The position numbers were made by a program, and so were the translations under genes. The notes below the pieces were generated by a model. It worked only from the letters and a program-made list of their open reading frames with translations. It did no database searches and was not told the origin of the DNA. From Archilochus colubris (taxonomy: Eukaryota > Chordata > Aves > Apodiformes > Trochilidae), in NCBI GenBank assembly GCA_023079485.1, contig CM041101.1, positions 7,653,501 through 7,717,500 on the forward strand: a stretch of DNA of 64,000 nt. The letters are read 5' to 3'. Shown piece by piece: positions 26,701 through 34,525 of this stretch (positions are counted from its first letter, which is position 1; every line of letters starts with the position of its first letter).

Positions 26701-29700
26701 AGGAGTCACCATCCCTGGAGGCATTTAAAAGGCATTTGGAGCTGGGCCTTAAGGACATGGGTTTGGAGTTGGTCAAAGGTTGGACTGGATCATCTTGGAG
26801 GTCTCTTCCAACCTAAACATTCTGTGATTCTGTGATCTCCTTGCCTGAAGTTCTCCCTTTTAGCTTAGTGCCTTCCAAAGAAACTTTTCCCTGGAAGTTC
26901 TGTTGAAGCATTGCATATTTTTTATAACTACAAATTTTTATCACACTGAGCTCCTGCTCTATGAAACTGTCTGGTAGGAAGCCAAGTCTTTATCCTAGAG
27001 CAGATGAGTGATACTCTGGGAGATGCTATTTGCAGGCTTAGTCAACATGTCAGGTTCCCAGTGAACTGCAGGAATGGCATTGAGAGACAGTGACAACCAA
27101 AATTGGGTCACTCAGGCTGATTCTGCTGGCTGGGGGAGCAGAGGCACTGCCCCTGAGCCCCAGGCAGGGATTTCCAACCCCTGGTTGCTGAGGAATTGTG
27201 CTCTGAGGATTGGCATTGGGAAACTGCAGCTTGCAGTGGCAAGGAACTCAATTTATTTTTTTTTCCACATTCTTTTATTTGTGAGAGGGTTTTTTTCATT
27301 GTTGTTTTTTATGGATATATCTTTTCTAGTCATGGTACAAATATCTCATTTTCTGTCTTTCATTGACAATGACAAAAGAAATAAGCAGCAGCAGATGTAC
27401 TCTTAAAATACAGATCCTATTTCTATGCAGATGCATTTAGCATTCAGGAATGAATATAAACAATTTGATTTATACAAATTACAATATATAGAAAATGACT
27501 GAAGGCATCTGCTCTATCTACAAACCAGTGCAGGATTGTTTCCAGTTCTGTGTTTTCTATTGCTTAGTCCAGCCTTAATTTGGCACTTGTCAGATGAACA
27601 CAGAATAAATGCCATGATTTCCTTTTAAGAATATTAAAATAAGTTGCCATATCTCAGTGAAATAGTCTTTGCAGTTTTCTAATGCATGTTAAATTAAACT
27701 TTTTATTATAGGCAAATATTTTGATTATTTCTTCCCAGAGGATCTATACCAACTATATGTCCCTTTTCTGAGAAACTGTCATTACTGCTCATCTCAGAAA
27801 GGATCTCGTGTGCAGGATCACTTGGGAATAACAAAAGGGCCCACAAGTCTGTGCCTGTGGGCAGATCATTGCAGAGATTATCCACTCATTTTAGCTACTC
27901 AAAATCTGTTCCCCTTCTGTAATTTCTTCATTCTAAAAAGACAACTAAAAGGAGAGCACCAGATGTGACTCTGGTCCTTGCTTAGATGCTGCCAGGGATT
28001 TTTTTGGTACCATTTAGGCCAGACCCTCACTCTCTGTTTGAAGAGAGCTCTGCTTAGTCAGCTAATGAATAAGATTATTTGAAATTATCTGGAGTTTTTG
28101 TTGGCTTTTGTTTTTTCTTTTTCTTTTCTGGCTAGAGATTTTGGGCAGCTTTTTGGCATATTCACTAGTTCCAGCCAGGGCTGCCAGACATCTGGGGATG
28201 CTGGACAGGCAGCAATTCCCAGGTCCTGATGAGGCTCAGCCCACCCAGGGTCAGGTCCCCATCTGCCTGAGCTGTCCCCAGGCGTGCTCCTGATCTCCTT
28301 TGGTAATGCAGAAGGTGGAATTGTGCCCTGTCCAGGCATGAAGAAGTCATTCTGTGCCTGAAAGGTTCCCCCCAACCCGTTTCAAACTGGATCAGGCAGT
28401 CAGGTAAGAGACAGTGTAGACACTCTCTGCAGGTTTGTGTTTGGGATTTTGATGGACCAATTAATTGCATTCTGTTGCAGCCTCAGAAAGAGAACTAAGC
28501 AGTAGCCTGGGAGTAAGCTGTGTGTAACAGTCAAGTCCTATTATTTTTAATTGAAATATCCAGGAGTTTCTTTTTTTTTAAATTTTATTTATTTTTTAGT
28601 TTATTTTTTTACTGCCCTCCCAGCTTTGTTGCAAAACCAAACCAAACCAAAGCGAAGCAGTTACTCTGCAATCTGACCTCCTGCCTTTTTGTGTCTAGAG
28701 CCTGACCTGGGATTGCACATGCAGGGTGGGTTTTGGTGAATGCCAGAGCTGCTTCTGGTGGTTCCTGCCTGACCCGAGTGGGCAGCAGGACCAGGGACAT
28801 CCACAAGAGGTTCTGCAGGTGAAGAATTCAGGGATGTCAGTGATGTGGAGGAAATGAACACTGCTTACTGTCTGTGTGTTAATCAAAGCCTCTCACCATG
28901 GGTGTCTACATGTGACATGGGCAAGCTTTGCTCTAAGTTGCCCTGGCAAAATTTTTCCTAACTTGGAAGTCTGGGTGGAATCAGAATTTCTTCTTTATTT
29001 TGTCTTTTTTTTTTTTTCTTTTTAACAGAAACTGCAAGCTGAGTAACAGCAATTTTTCAATGGCTGCTGTAGATATCTTGTACATTGATATTACAAGAAG
29101 GTGGAACAGCATGGGAATGGAGCACAGGGAACCAGGTAACTCTTTTTTTCTCACTGAGGACTTGGGGAGCTGGGGCTTTGCAGGTTTGGTAGCCCAAGCA
29201 CACCTTATACATTAAATAAAAAAAATTTTGGGAAAAAAGCATCTCCATCTGAGGCACCTACAACAGATTCTCAGTTCTGTGGTAGTTTATCCACAGCATA
29301 GATCACTCTTAGTTTTCAGTGTATTTATGGAAACAAGTTTTCTGCAAGCAAATTTTGCCTTTGTGTGACTTGTTGCTGTGTGCAGAGGAGCATTAAAAAC
29401 CATTCCCAGTGGAACCTTCACCTTGATCCCAGTGTAGGAAGCATATCCACATTAGAGCAGCTTTACATGGTCTGCTGGAAACCAACCAACCCAAAAGCTG
29501 TGCAGGAGTCACAAATGCATATGCTTGACTTCTCTTTGACTTGTGTTCCCACAAAAAGTTACTCTGGGGACAAACAAAGCTCCTTTCCTTTCTCAGAGAG
29601 TCCCTCCTGCCCAACACTACACTCCCTTTTTTCATTTTCATTGTCTTTGTGGTGGGTGAGGGAAGGACAGAGGTTTCTGCAGGAGCCTGCACAGTGCTCA

Positions 29701-32478
29701 GTTGTTAAAGGGGTTTTTCTGAATCATAGAATCATAGAATCATAGAATCATAGAATCCTAGGGGTTAGAAGGGACCTCGAAAGATCATCTAGTCCAACCC
29801 CCCCTGCCAGAGCAGGGCCACCTAGAGTACATCGCATAGGAACGTGTCCAGGCGGGTTTTGAATGTCTCCAGTGAAGGAGACTCCACGACCCCCCTGGGC
29901 AGCCTGTTCCAGGGCTCTGTCACCCTTACAGGAAAAAAATTTTTTCGAATATTCAACTTGAACCTCCTGTGCTCCAATTTACACCCATTACCCCTTGTCC
30001 TATCACTGGTCATCACTGAGAAAAGCCTAAAGGACAAGGAGCAGTGTTTTATGCCACATGCAATCCTGCAAACTGCTCCTGCAGGAGCTGGGTCACACAG
30101 CCAGCCTACCCTTCAGCTGTGCATTACCTCCCCATCTGCTTTGGTCATGTTTTTAGATCTGAGACAGTAATCTGTCACACAGCACTGTTCAGGGATTATT
30201 TTCTTGATATAATAATAGCCTAAATACTCCATTTAATATAGACAACTTAATTTCTAAAATTACTATTACATTCCCAAATGAAACTGAGTCCATAAATTTG
30301 GCTACTTTTCCGTAGCTTTTGAAAAATGTTTTGTGTTACTTAACCATAGGTAGACTGTGTGTATATGAAGTCAGATAAGGCAAAAGGAGAGCAAATAAAA
30401 TAGACTGTGGACATGGCTGATAGAATAAATCCAGAATAGAAGGGGGAAAATGAAGGTTCAGTGCAGAGGCAATAGCATGGTTTCCTGTGCTGCTCTATAT
30501 GGATGAGAGTCACCCTTGTTTCACATGTCTGTAAAACTTGAGAATTTTATTTAGCATTTCATTGTGGGTGCAAATCATTTGTGTGCCCAGCTGACAGAAT
30601 TCCACTGGCAAAAATAATAGAAATGCAAGTGAATCTTCAGGCTTTCAGAAATGAAGAGATTTGTTGACAGTCTCAATAAACCAGATATTTTCTAGGTGCT
30701 AAAACACAAAGCCCCATTTCTGTTGCCTTTGCCCTTGGCCCCTTCCTTCCCAGCTGTGTCCAACACAGGAGCTGCTGTGGCTGGTGTGAACCCCCAGCTT
30801 CTCCCTTTTGTCATTAAATGCTTCACATGAGTGTTGCCGATGGGGGAGAGGGTGTGCATGCTACCAGAGGAGCTTTCCCTGCCTGCAGCTCACTCTGACT
30901 GATAAAATAATTCACTGAGCTGGCAGCTGCTGCTTTCAGATAACTCAACAATTCCTCTGCAAGCTCCTTTTACAGTCAAGATCGTAACCGACCCCAGCTG
31001 CAGCCTTAGTTGAGGGAAATTATACTTCAGAATGTAATTGTAATGTTTTGAAAAGGTGCTGTTCCTGCAGCATCAATAAGGCAACGTTTAAGTTTGAAAA
31101 CCCAAACCTTTCAATATCTCCTCCTCAAATAATCTTCTTAAGTGTATGTTCAAACTGGGAGAGCCAGTTAAAGCACAAAGCAGCTCTGACTGCTCCTCCT
31201 GGCTGGCATTCTGCAAAATCAATTGTACTCTGGCTTCTTAATTAAGAGTTAAAGTAGGTATTGCTTCAAGGTTTTAAATACAATAATTAGTGTTAATAAG
31301 CAGCCCACCTTCCCATTGGCTGTGGTAATGTGTTATTAGAAGGATGTGAACAAGCAGCACCTGAAGGGTCTGTACTGCAGCATGTGGCTGCTGCAGGGGA
31401 CTTCTCTTTGAGAGTTTTATTATAGCAGAGAAATCTTTTGGCACTGCACCATTTTCCCTTCATACACACCTCAGCTCTTTGTGTTTCATTCAGCTGAAAC
31501 AAAACTACTATTGCAGAGTTACTGAGTATTGCTGAATAAATGGCCTTTTCACCCCCACAAGGAAGGGTGGGGATTCCTACCCAGGGCAGCCTTTGCAGAA
31601 GGAAAGCAACACTTCAAATAAGCTCACTTCTGCAAGAAGGTGATACTTGGTAATGGGGTTAGCTTTATAGTGCTACAGACTGAAATGACATACTCTTTGA
31701 GTGGTTCTACAGTTGAACTTTTGTTTTAGGTCCATCTCTGAAAGTACAAGGTTTAAATGACCCAATTCAGGTACCAATATAAACTCATTTTTCTCTCCAG
31801 GTGTATTGTTTTCCTTGAAGCTCAATATGTTACTGTGTATCTGGTTCAATTTCAGTTTAATATTTGAGGCAGCAGAAATCAGGGCTGATATTACATCAAT
31901 ATAATTGTGCAATATCTGTAAATGGGTTGTTGCTGTTCCTGGAGCTGCCAGGCTGCTGGTCAGGCTGCTGGCTGCAAGAGCAGAACTGCCCTGCACTGAA
32001 ATACTGAATGAGCTCAGAGGTGTTCCATACAACTAATCCTTATCTTTTGGTCTTGGAAAGATGGGGGATTCCTGTTCTCAGTGAACATTCTAGGTGGCTG
32101 CTGTTTGGTGTTGCTGCCCAGAGAACCAAGAGACAGCATCACGCTGAAAGGACGCAGTCTGCTGGGGAGCACTGGGCTCTCACCCTCTCAGAAACACCTT
32201 TTTCTTTTCCAGGGATGTGTCTCCAAGCCTTTGTGGAGGCTTTCTTCTGCCTGGCTCAGAAAAAATACAAGTCCCTGCCACTCCACGAGCAGGTGGCATC
32301 ACTGATTGAGTTCTGTGAGGATCACTTGGCTGCCCTGGACGAGAAGCGCATGCGGCGGAGCGCAGCGGTGCCCGGGCAGGCAGAGGGACTGCACCTGACA
32401 CCAGCCCCACACCCCCCCCTCCTGCATCGCACGGCCACAGCTGGGAAATGTACAGATTACAGAAGTCATCGTTATTAA
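2696..32478 (+). CDS. TTLL11: TTLL11, tubulin polyglutamylase, 3' eight coding exons (5' partial)
   Basis: Spliced gene: exons 2696-2792, 4420-4553, 8469-9044, 9636-9731, 10254-10372, 25249-25494, 29029-29135 and 32213-32478. All introns are GT-AG, and the 1641 nt join without a stop into 546 residues plus TAA. The product is a tubulin-tyrosine-ligase-like ATP-grasp enzyme; in the family TTLL11 adds or elongates glutamate side chains on tubulin tails in cilia and other microtubules. Visible in the partial numbering: IVKP (Lys95), the QGDGI loop (101-105), VQEYI (127-131), KFDIR (141-145), MHLTNYSLN (186-194) and LLEVNANP (285-292, with Glu287 and Asn289 for Mg-ATP). After the TTL core come a variable linker (about 331-375) and a conserved C-terminal helical region. 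The start codon and N-terminal exon(s) are outside the window. TTLL11 is preferred over other TTLL paralogues from recalled close similarity and the adjacent DAB2IP; both are from memory, not a search. Confidence 0.93.
2793..8468 (+). other. TTLL11: TTLL11 introns 2793-4419 and 4554-8468
   Basis: Two GT-AG introns flanking the exon at 4420-4553. AT-rich; I recognise no transposon, RNA gene or additional exon. The small open frames here lack codon bias and similarity to any family I know. Confidence 0.8.
4420..4553 (+). CDS. TTLL11: TTLL11 coding exon b
   Basis: The acceptor cttcccag precedes GC, which completes a Gly codon; the exon then reads MTEMVRK, the SRAV region and [12 protein letters not shown], ending FVDE. 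The donor is GAG|gtagat, which is weak at +4 to +6. Residues 33-77. The YPRSW-type motif lies just before the ATP-grasp core, as expected for TTLL proteins. Confidence 0.93.
8469..9044 (+). CDS. TTLL11: TTLL11 coding exon c, ATP-grasp core
   Basis: This is the largest exon, 576 nt and exactly 192 codons, phase 0 on both sides (ccttccag acceptor, gtaggt donor). It encodes most of the catalytic fold: [12 protein letters not shown] with the nucleotide lysine, the QGDGI glycine loop, the VQEYI hinge, [25 protein letters not shown] and the GSKRTFSS segment, ending TCFQ. No catalytic motif is missing. Confidence 0.96.
9045..10253 (+). other. TTLL11: TTLL11 introns 9045-9635 and 9732-10253
   Basis: Two short GT-AG introns around the Mg-ATP motif exon. 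No repeat or gene is recognised inside them. Confidence 0.85.
9636..9731 (+). CDS. TTLL11: TTLL11 coding exon d, Mg-ATP motif
   Basis: 96 nt, 32 codons, phase 0 on both sides. It reads [14 protein letters not shown], then [17 protein letters not shown]. The Glu and Asn of LLEVNANPS are the metal-coordinating residues shared by the TTLL family. The acceptor is atgcacag and the donor gtaagg. Confidence 0.95.
10254..10372 (+). CDS. TTLL11: TTLL11 coding exon e, end of TTL domain
   Basis: 119 nt, [10 protein letters not shown] to [16 protein letters not shown] plus two bases, phase 0 in and 2 out, donor CA|gtaagt. The acceptor (aatttaaag) has a poor pyrimidine tract but is the only one that keeps frame, and a TACTAAG branch-point-like heptamer lies about 27 nt upstream. 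Confidence 0.93.
18198..18380 (+). repeat. Ancient related element, copy 1
   Basis: Shares two ordered blocks with 21905-22080: gtatgaaagataagcag...gaagctttcattaaaatt and agaaattcatgtattggggg. The distance between blocks is 146 nt here and 139 nt in the other copy. Probably an old dispersed repeat or duplicated regulatory element. Confidence 0.55.
19214..19238 (+). repeat. Poly-A run (25 nt)
   Basis: Twenty-five consecutive A in the large TTLL11 intron, preceded by attattatt. No retroposed gene is recognisable upstream of it. Confidence 0.95.
19337..19492 (+). repeat. Local direct duplication, copy 1
   Basis: Begins ggtttaaactatgtattagg and ends ggttcctggcacctcctgg. Near-identical over its length to 19804-19969 with only scattered substitutions and a small insertion. 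Not recognised as a known transposon. Confidence 0.9.
19500..19613 (-). mobile_element. CR1 LINE internal fragment (antisense)
   Basis: Reads as reverse-complement CR1: gggatggatggggcttccac, cacctctctgggcatcctgt, gccagtgtctcaccacccca, then aaaaacttccacctatatct. Lacks the 3' tail. It lies between the two copies of a local duplication. Confidence 0.85.
19804..19969 (+). repeat. Local direct duplication, copy 2
   Basis: Same segment as 19337-19492, offset by 467 bp, with a small expansion in a gctctgctgctctgctgg stretch. The two copies flank a spacer that includes a CR1 fragment. Confidence 0.9.
20014..20040. repeat. Perfect 11-bp inverted repeat
   Basis: ctgatttccaa, five-base spacer acctg, then ttggaaatcag. 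A perfect stem with a 5-nt loop, 45 bp after the second copy of the local duplication. Confidence 0.85.
21905..22080 (+). repeat. Ancient related element, copy 2
   Basis: Counterpart of 18198-18380 in the same orientation: gtataaaagataagtag...taagctttattaaaattg and agaaattaatgtatcgaggt. The middle part aligns poorly. Confidence 0.55.
23227..23239 (+). repeat. Poly-G run (13 nt)
   Basis: Thirteen consecutive G in the large intron; unusual in AT-rich surroundings and prone to sequencing error. Confidence 0.9.
25249..25494 (+). CDS. TTLL11: TTLL11 coding exon f, linker and C-terminal helical region
   Basis: 246 nt after a 14.9-kb intron. It begins by completing a Gln codon. The first part (CQTLDPV to [10 protein letters not shown]) is an acidic, Gly/Glu-rich low-conservation linker; the second ([40 protein letters not shown]) is the conserved post-catalytic segment. 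The acceptor is gctacag and the donor AG|gtcagt. Confidence 0.94.
25677..25681 (+). repeat. LTR target-site duplication, left copy
   Basis: atgac immediately before the LTR; identical to the right copy at 26481-26485. Confidence 0.85.
25682..26480 (-). mobile_element. Solo LTR of an avian ERVL-like endogenous retrovirus
   Basis: A 799-bp element bounded by TG...CA termini (minus-strand sense begins tgtcctagtttgggcca and ends gtgttaaaccgtgaca). It is flanked by a 5-bp direct repeat, atgac, at 25677-25681 and 26481-26485. In minus orientation a TATAAA (26148-26153) and an ATTAAA (25817-25822) sit in the expected U3/R order. There is no internal gag, pol or env, so it is a recombined solo LTR. 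Assignment to ERVL rests on the 5-bp duplication and remembered LTR sequence type. Confidence 0.87.
26481..26485 (+). repeat. LTR target-site duplication, right copy
   Basis: atgac immediately after the LTR terminus aggaca. Confidence 0.85.
26540..26837 (+). mobile_element. CR1 LINE 3' fragment (sense)
   Basis: Landmarks caccaggggaggtttaggct, ttgtcaggcattggaatgga, aaaggttggactggatcatc, ggtctcttccaacctaaaca and an attctgtgattctgtg tail. More diverged than the other 3' ends. Starts about 60 bp after the solo LTR; 5' limit approximate. Confidence 0.92.
29029..29135 (+). CDS. TTLL11: TTLL11 coding exon g
   Basis: 107 nt beginning with A, which completes an Arg codon; it encodes [20 protein letters not shown] and then [15 protein letters not shown] plus one base. 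It follows a long T-rich acceptor tract (29007-29023) ending taacag. The donor is gtaact. Residues 424-459. Confidence 0.93.
29136..32212 (+). other. TTLL11: TTLL11 last intron
   Basis: GT-AG intron of 3.1 kb carrying an inverted CR1 3' end (29720-30034). I see nothing else supportable; the 119-residue minus-strand frame at 31673-32032 has no recognised similarity. Confidence 0.85.
29720..30034 (-). mobile_element. CR1 LINE 3' end (antisense), with octamer tail
   Basis: Starts with four near-perfect copies of aatcatag (the reversed CR1 tail), then gaagggacctcgaaagatca, tctagtccaaccccccctgc, ctgggcagcctgttccaggg and ccccttgtcctatcactggt. Well preserved, so relatively young. Antisense to TTLL11. 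Confidence 0.95.
32213..32478 (+). CDS. TTLL11: TTLL11 last coding exon with stop
   Basis: Begins GGATG after ttttccag and completes a Gly codon; encodes [44 protein letters not shown] and a short Pro/His-rich tail ending YRSHRY, then TAA at 32476-32478. The region up to DEKR matches the conserved TTLL11 C-terminus; the following ~35 residues look lineage-specific. Confidence 0.93.
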
Positions 32479-32598
32479 CTGGGCTGATTCACCAGGACTG
32501 AACTGATAATTAATCCCCAGGTACACAGGGGTGCTGTGGGAGGAGAGGCAGACTCTTGAGTTCCTTCCTCTGGTAGTGGCAATTATTTATTTCAGCTT

Positions 32599-32619
32599 AT
32601 TTATTTATTTATTTATTTA
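32599..32619 (+). promoter_or_regulatory. AU-rich element in TTLL11 3' UTR
   Basis: Five overlapping ATTTA pentamers in a row, 120 nt after the stop codon, with another ATTTATTT just upstream (32585-32592). Such clusters recruit ARE-binding proteins that shorten mRNA half-life. It could equally be a simple (ATTT)n microsatellite that happens to lie in the UTR. Confidence 0.55.
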
Positions 32620-34502
32620 CACTCTTCAAAAAGCTCCCTATTGGCTACTGATTTACCACTCTGTTGGACCCAGAGTACCCCTCAGGTGACAATCTGTGCT
32701 TTCATCCCAAGTATACAGAAAACCAGCAGTGAGGACAAGGACCAAGCCACACGAGTGTCAGCCGTGGGGTCACTCGGATGGAAGGAGTTGCCTTGCTCCC
32801 CGTGCCATGGAAACCCAGTGAGGAGCTGCAGATCCAAATACCTGTTGTGGACTTTGAAAAACCAACACCTGGAATTATACGTGTGGTCAGACTTCAGGCT
32901 TTGAGCCTCTTCTTTCGTGGCTTGGACTGTCCATGTTGGAATCAGTACAGATTTGGTCATTGTCTATGCACTTGTTTTTTAAAGTCAGTCTTAAAAACAC
33001 TGAAATCATAACTTTGGCTTGTACTTCTTTGTACATGTCTTTGCCATGACAAGTACTGTTAATTTTTTAAAGAAAAACTACGGATGTTTATCCTTTTGCT
33101 TCCACAGGACCAATCATCTCACACTTACAGAAAGATTTATATCATTATGTCAAACTTGGTGTATCAAGTGGTGGTTTTATCTTCAGGTACTAAGTGCTGC
33201 TGCTGCACACAGTGTGAAGGCCCAAGGGTTCATTGAAATTCCAGTGAAACCAATCCTGTCACTGACTTTAGCTTAAGATAATTATATTCTAGGTTTGCTT
33301 ATTTTTTGCCTTTTGCATGTTTGTTACCCTGTTTGGACCTATAGTAACACCTGGAGCAGATTTGTTTTGTCTTCACATGTATTCTTCATTTTTTCCCTTT
33401 AGTAACAGTATAATTCTGTACAGAGTAGATTTATATTATTTAACAGGATGTTTTGTCACAAATGCTGGGCTATACCACTGGAGCTGTGCAGAGAAATCTT
33501 ATTTTTCAAGGAATGAGCCATGACTTTCATAATCATGTTCTGCTTGAAGGGGTAATAATCTAAACTTGGACCTATGGGGCTGCTCAGATGAATTCTTTTT
33601 GCTCTCATATTTCATTACAAGAACATATATCTGCATCTGAATTTTATTTCCCTCCTTTGTTCTCTTCTCCAGTGTTAATGAACCTGCTGGTGTTCTGGTG
33701 TTCTCATATGTCAGGAACTGCAGGGCTGGGAGATGGCCTCTGGGTGCTGAGGTTTGGGTCAAAGAACTCCACCTGAGCACAACCTCCTGATGTTCCAAGG
33801 CTGCTGAATCAGCAACCTGACCTTACCCAAATGCACACACAGCACTGAGGGAGTTTTTACCGTAGGAAAAGTTCAGGGTTTCTTTCCTGGTGTCTTTTGT
33901 AAGCACCATGACTGTGTCTCTAGAATGGCACTGCAGTAGAAAACTCAAAAAGAAGCTGGTCCCCAGCATGTGTGAATGTCAGGTGTGGGCATCCCTCCTT
34001 CTGTCTTTTCCTGTAAGAGCAGTAGGAGATGATCTTCTTTACTTCAGCAGTTGGTTTGAAATTTTAGGTATTGTAAATAAGAGGACAATTGCAGACTAAA
34101 GCCACTGCCCTCAGCCTTGTTGAAGTTTCATAAAGATTATTGCAGTATGAAGATGAAATGGCAAACTCCAAGGTCTGGCATCTGTCAGAACAAATGAAGC
34201 TGAAAAGGTAATTTTTTTTGCACTTTCATTGTAATATATTTGAAGACATTCACAAGTTGAAAAATGGTTACTTCTCATTTTGTGACATCTGACATTTGTC
34301 TTGCAATTGGCAGCGTGTTCCTAGAAACCAGCTCACAGATTCTCTCATCTTGTGATTGATGTCCTGTAAAGGCAGAGTTATAGAGGAGCTGGATTTGAAA
34401 CGCTGCAGCTGGGAATGCCTTTCCTTACAGCTTTCAAGTCATACAGTCTGTGGCCTGAGCTACTCAGGTTTTGCTTTGTGTAAGTTACCCTGATCTCCAT
34501 GG

Positions 34503-34508
34503 AATAAA
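34503..34508 (+). terminator. Candidate TTLL11 polyadenylation signal (AATAAA)
   Basis: Canonical AATAAA hexamer about 2.0 kb after the TTLL11 stop, followed by GT/T-rich sequence within 60 nt (including a tctctctgttttt stretch). Chosen as the first canonical hexamer I noticed downstream of the stop; not proven. Confidence 0.45.
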
Positions 34509-34525
34509 TTAACTGTTGTATATAA

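Larger units (their letters stand above)
25495..29028 (+). other. TTLL11: TTLL11 intron with LTR and CR1
   Basis: GT-AG intron of 3.5 kb. About a third is mobile DNA: the solo LTR 25682-26480 and a CR1 fragment starting about 60 bp after it. The remainder is plain AT-rich sequence with no recognised feature. Confidence 0.85.
32479..34525 (+). other. TTLL11: TTLL11 3' untranslated region (probable)
   Basis: Follows the TAA at 32476-32478. It has an AU-rich cluster near the start and T-rich stretches. The proposed end is set by the AATAAA at 34503-34508; the true cleavage site is unknown, and a further AATAAA at 36102-36107 could extend the transcript. Confidence 0.5.

Noticed and set aside
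26530..26835. 101-codon + frame
   Set aside because: Translation of a CR1 3' fragment (the RHWNGLP-type phrase is typical of translated CR1).
29822..30037. 71-codon minus frame with recognisable protein-like sequence
   Set aside because: It lies wholly inside an antisense CR1 LINE and comes from the element's 3' region, not a host gene.
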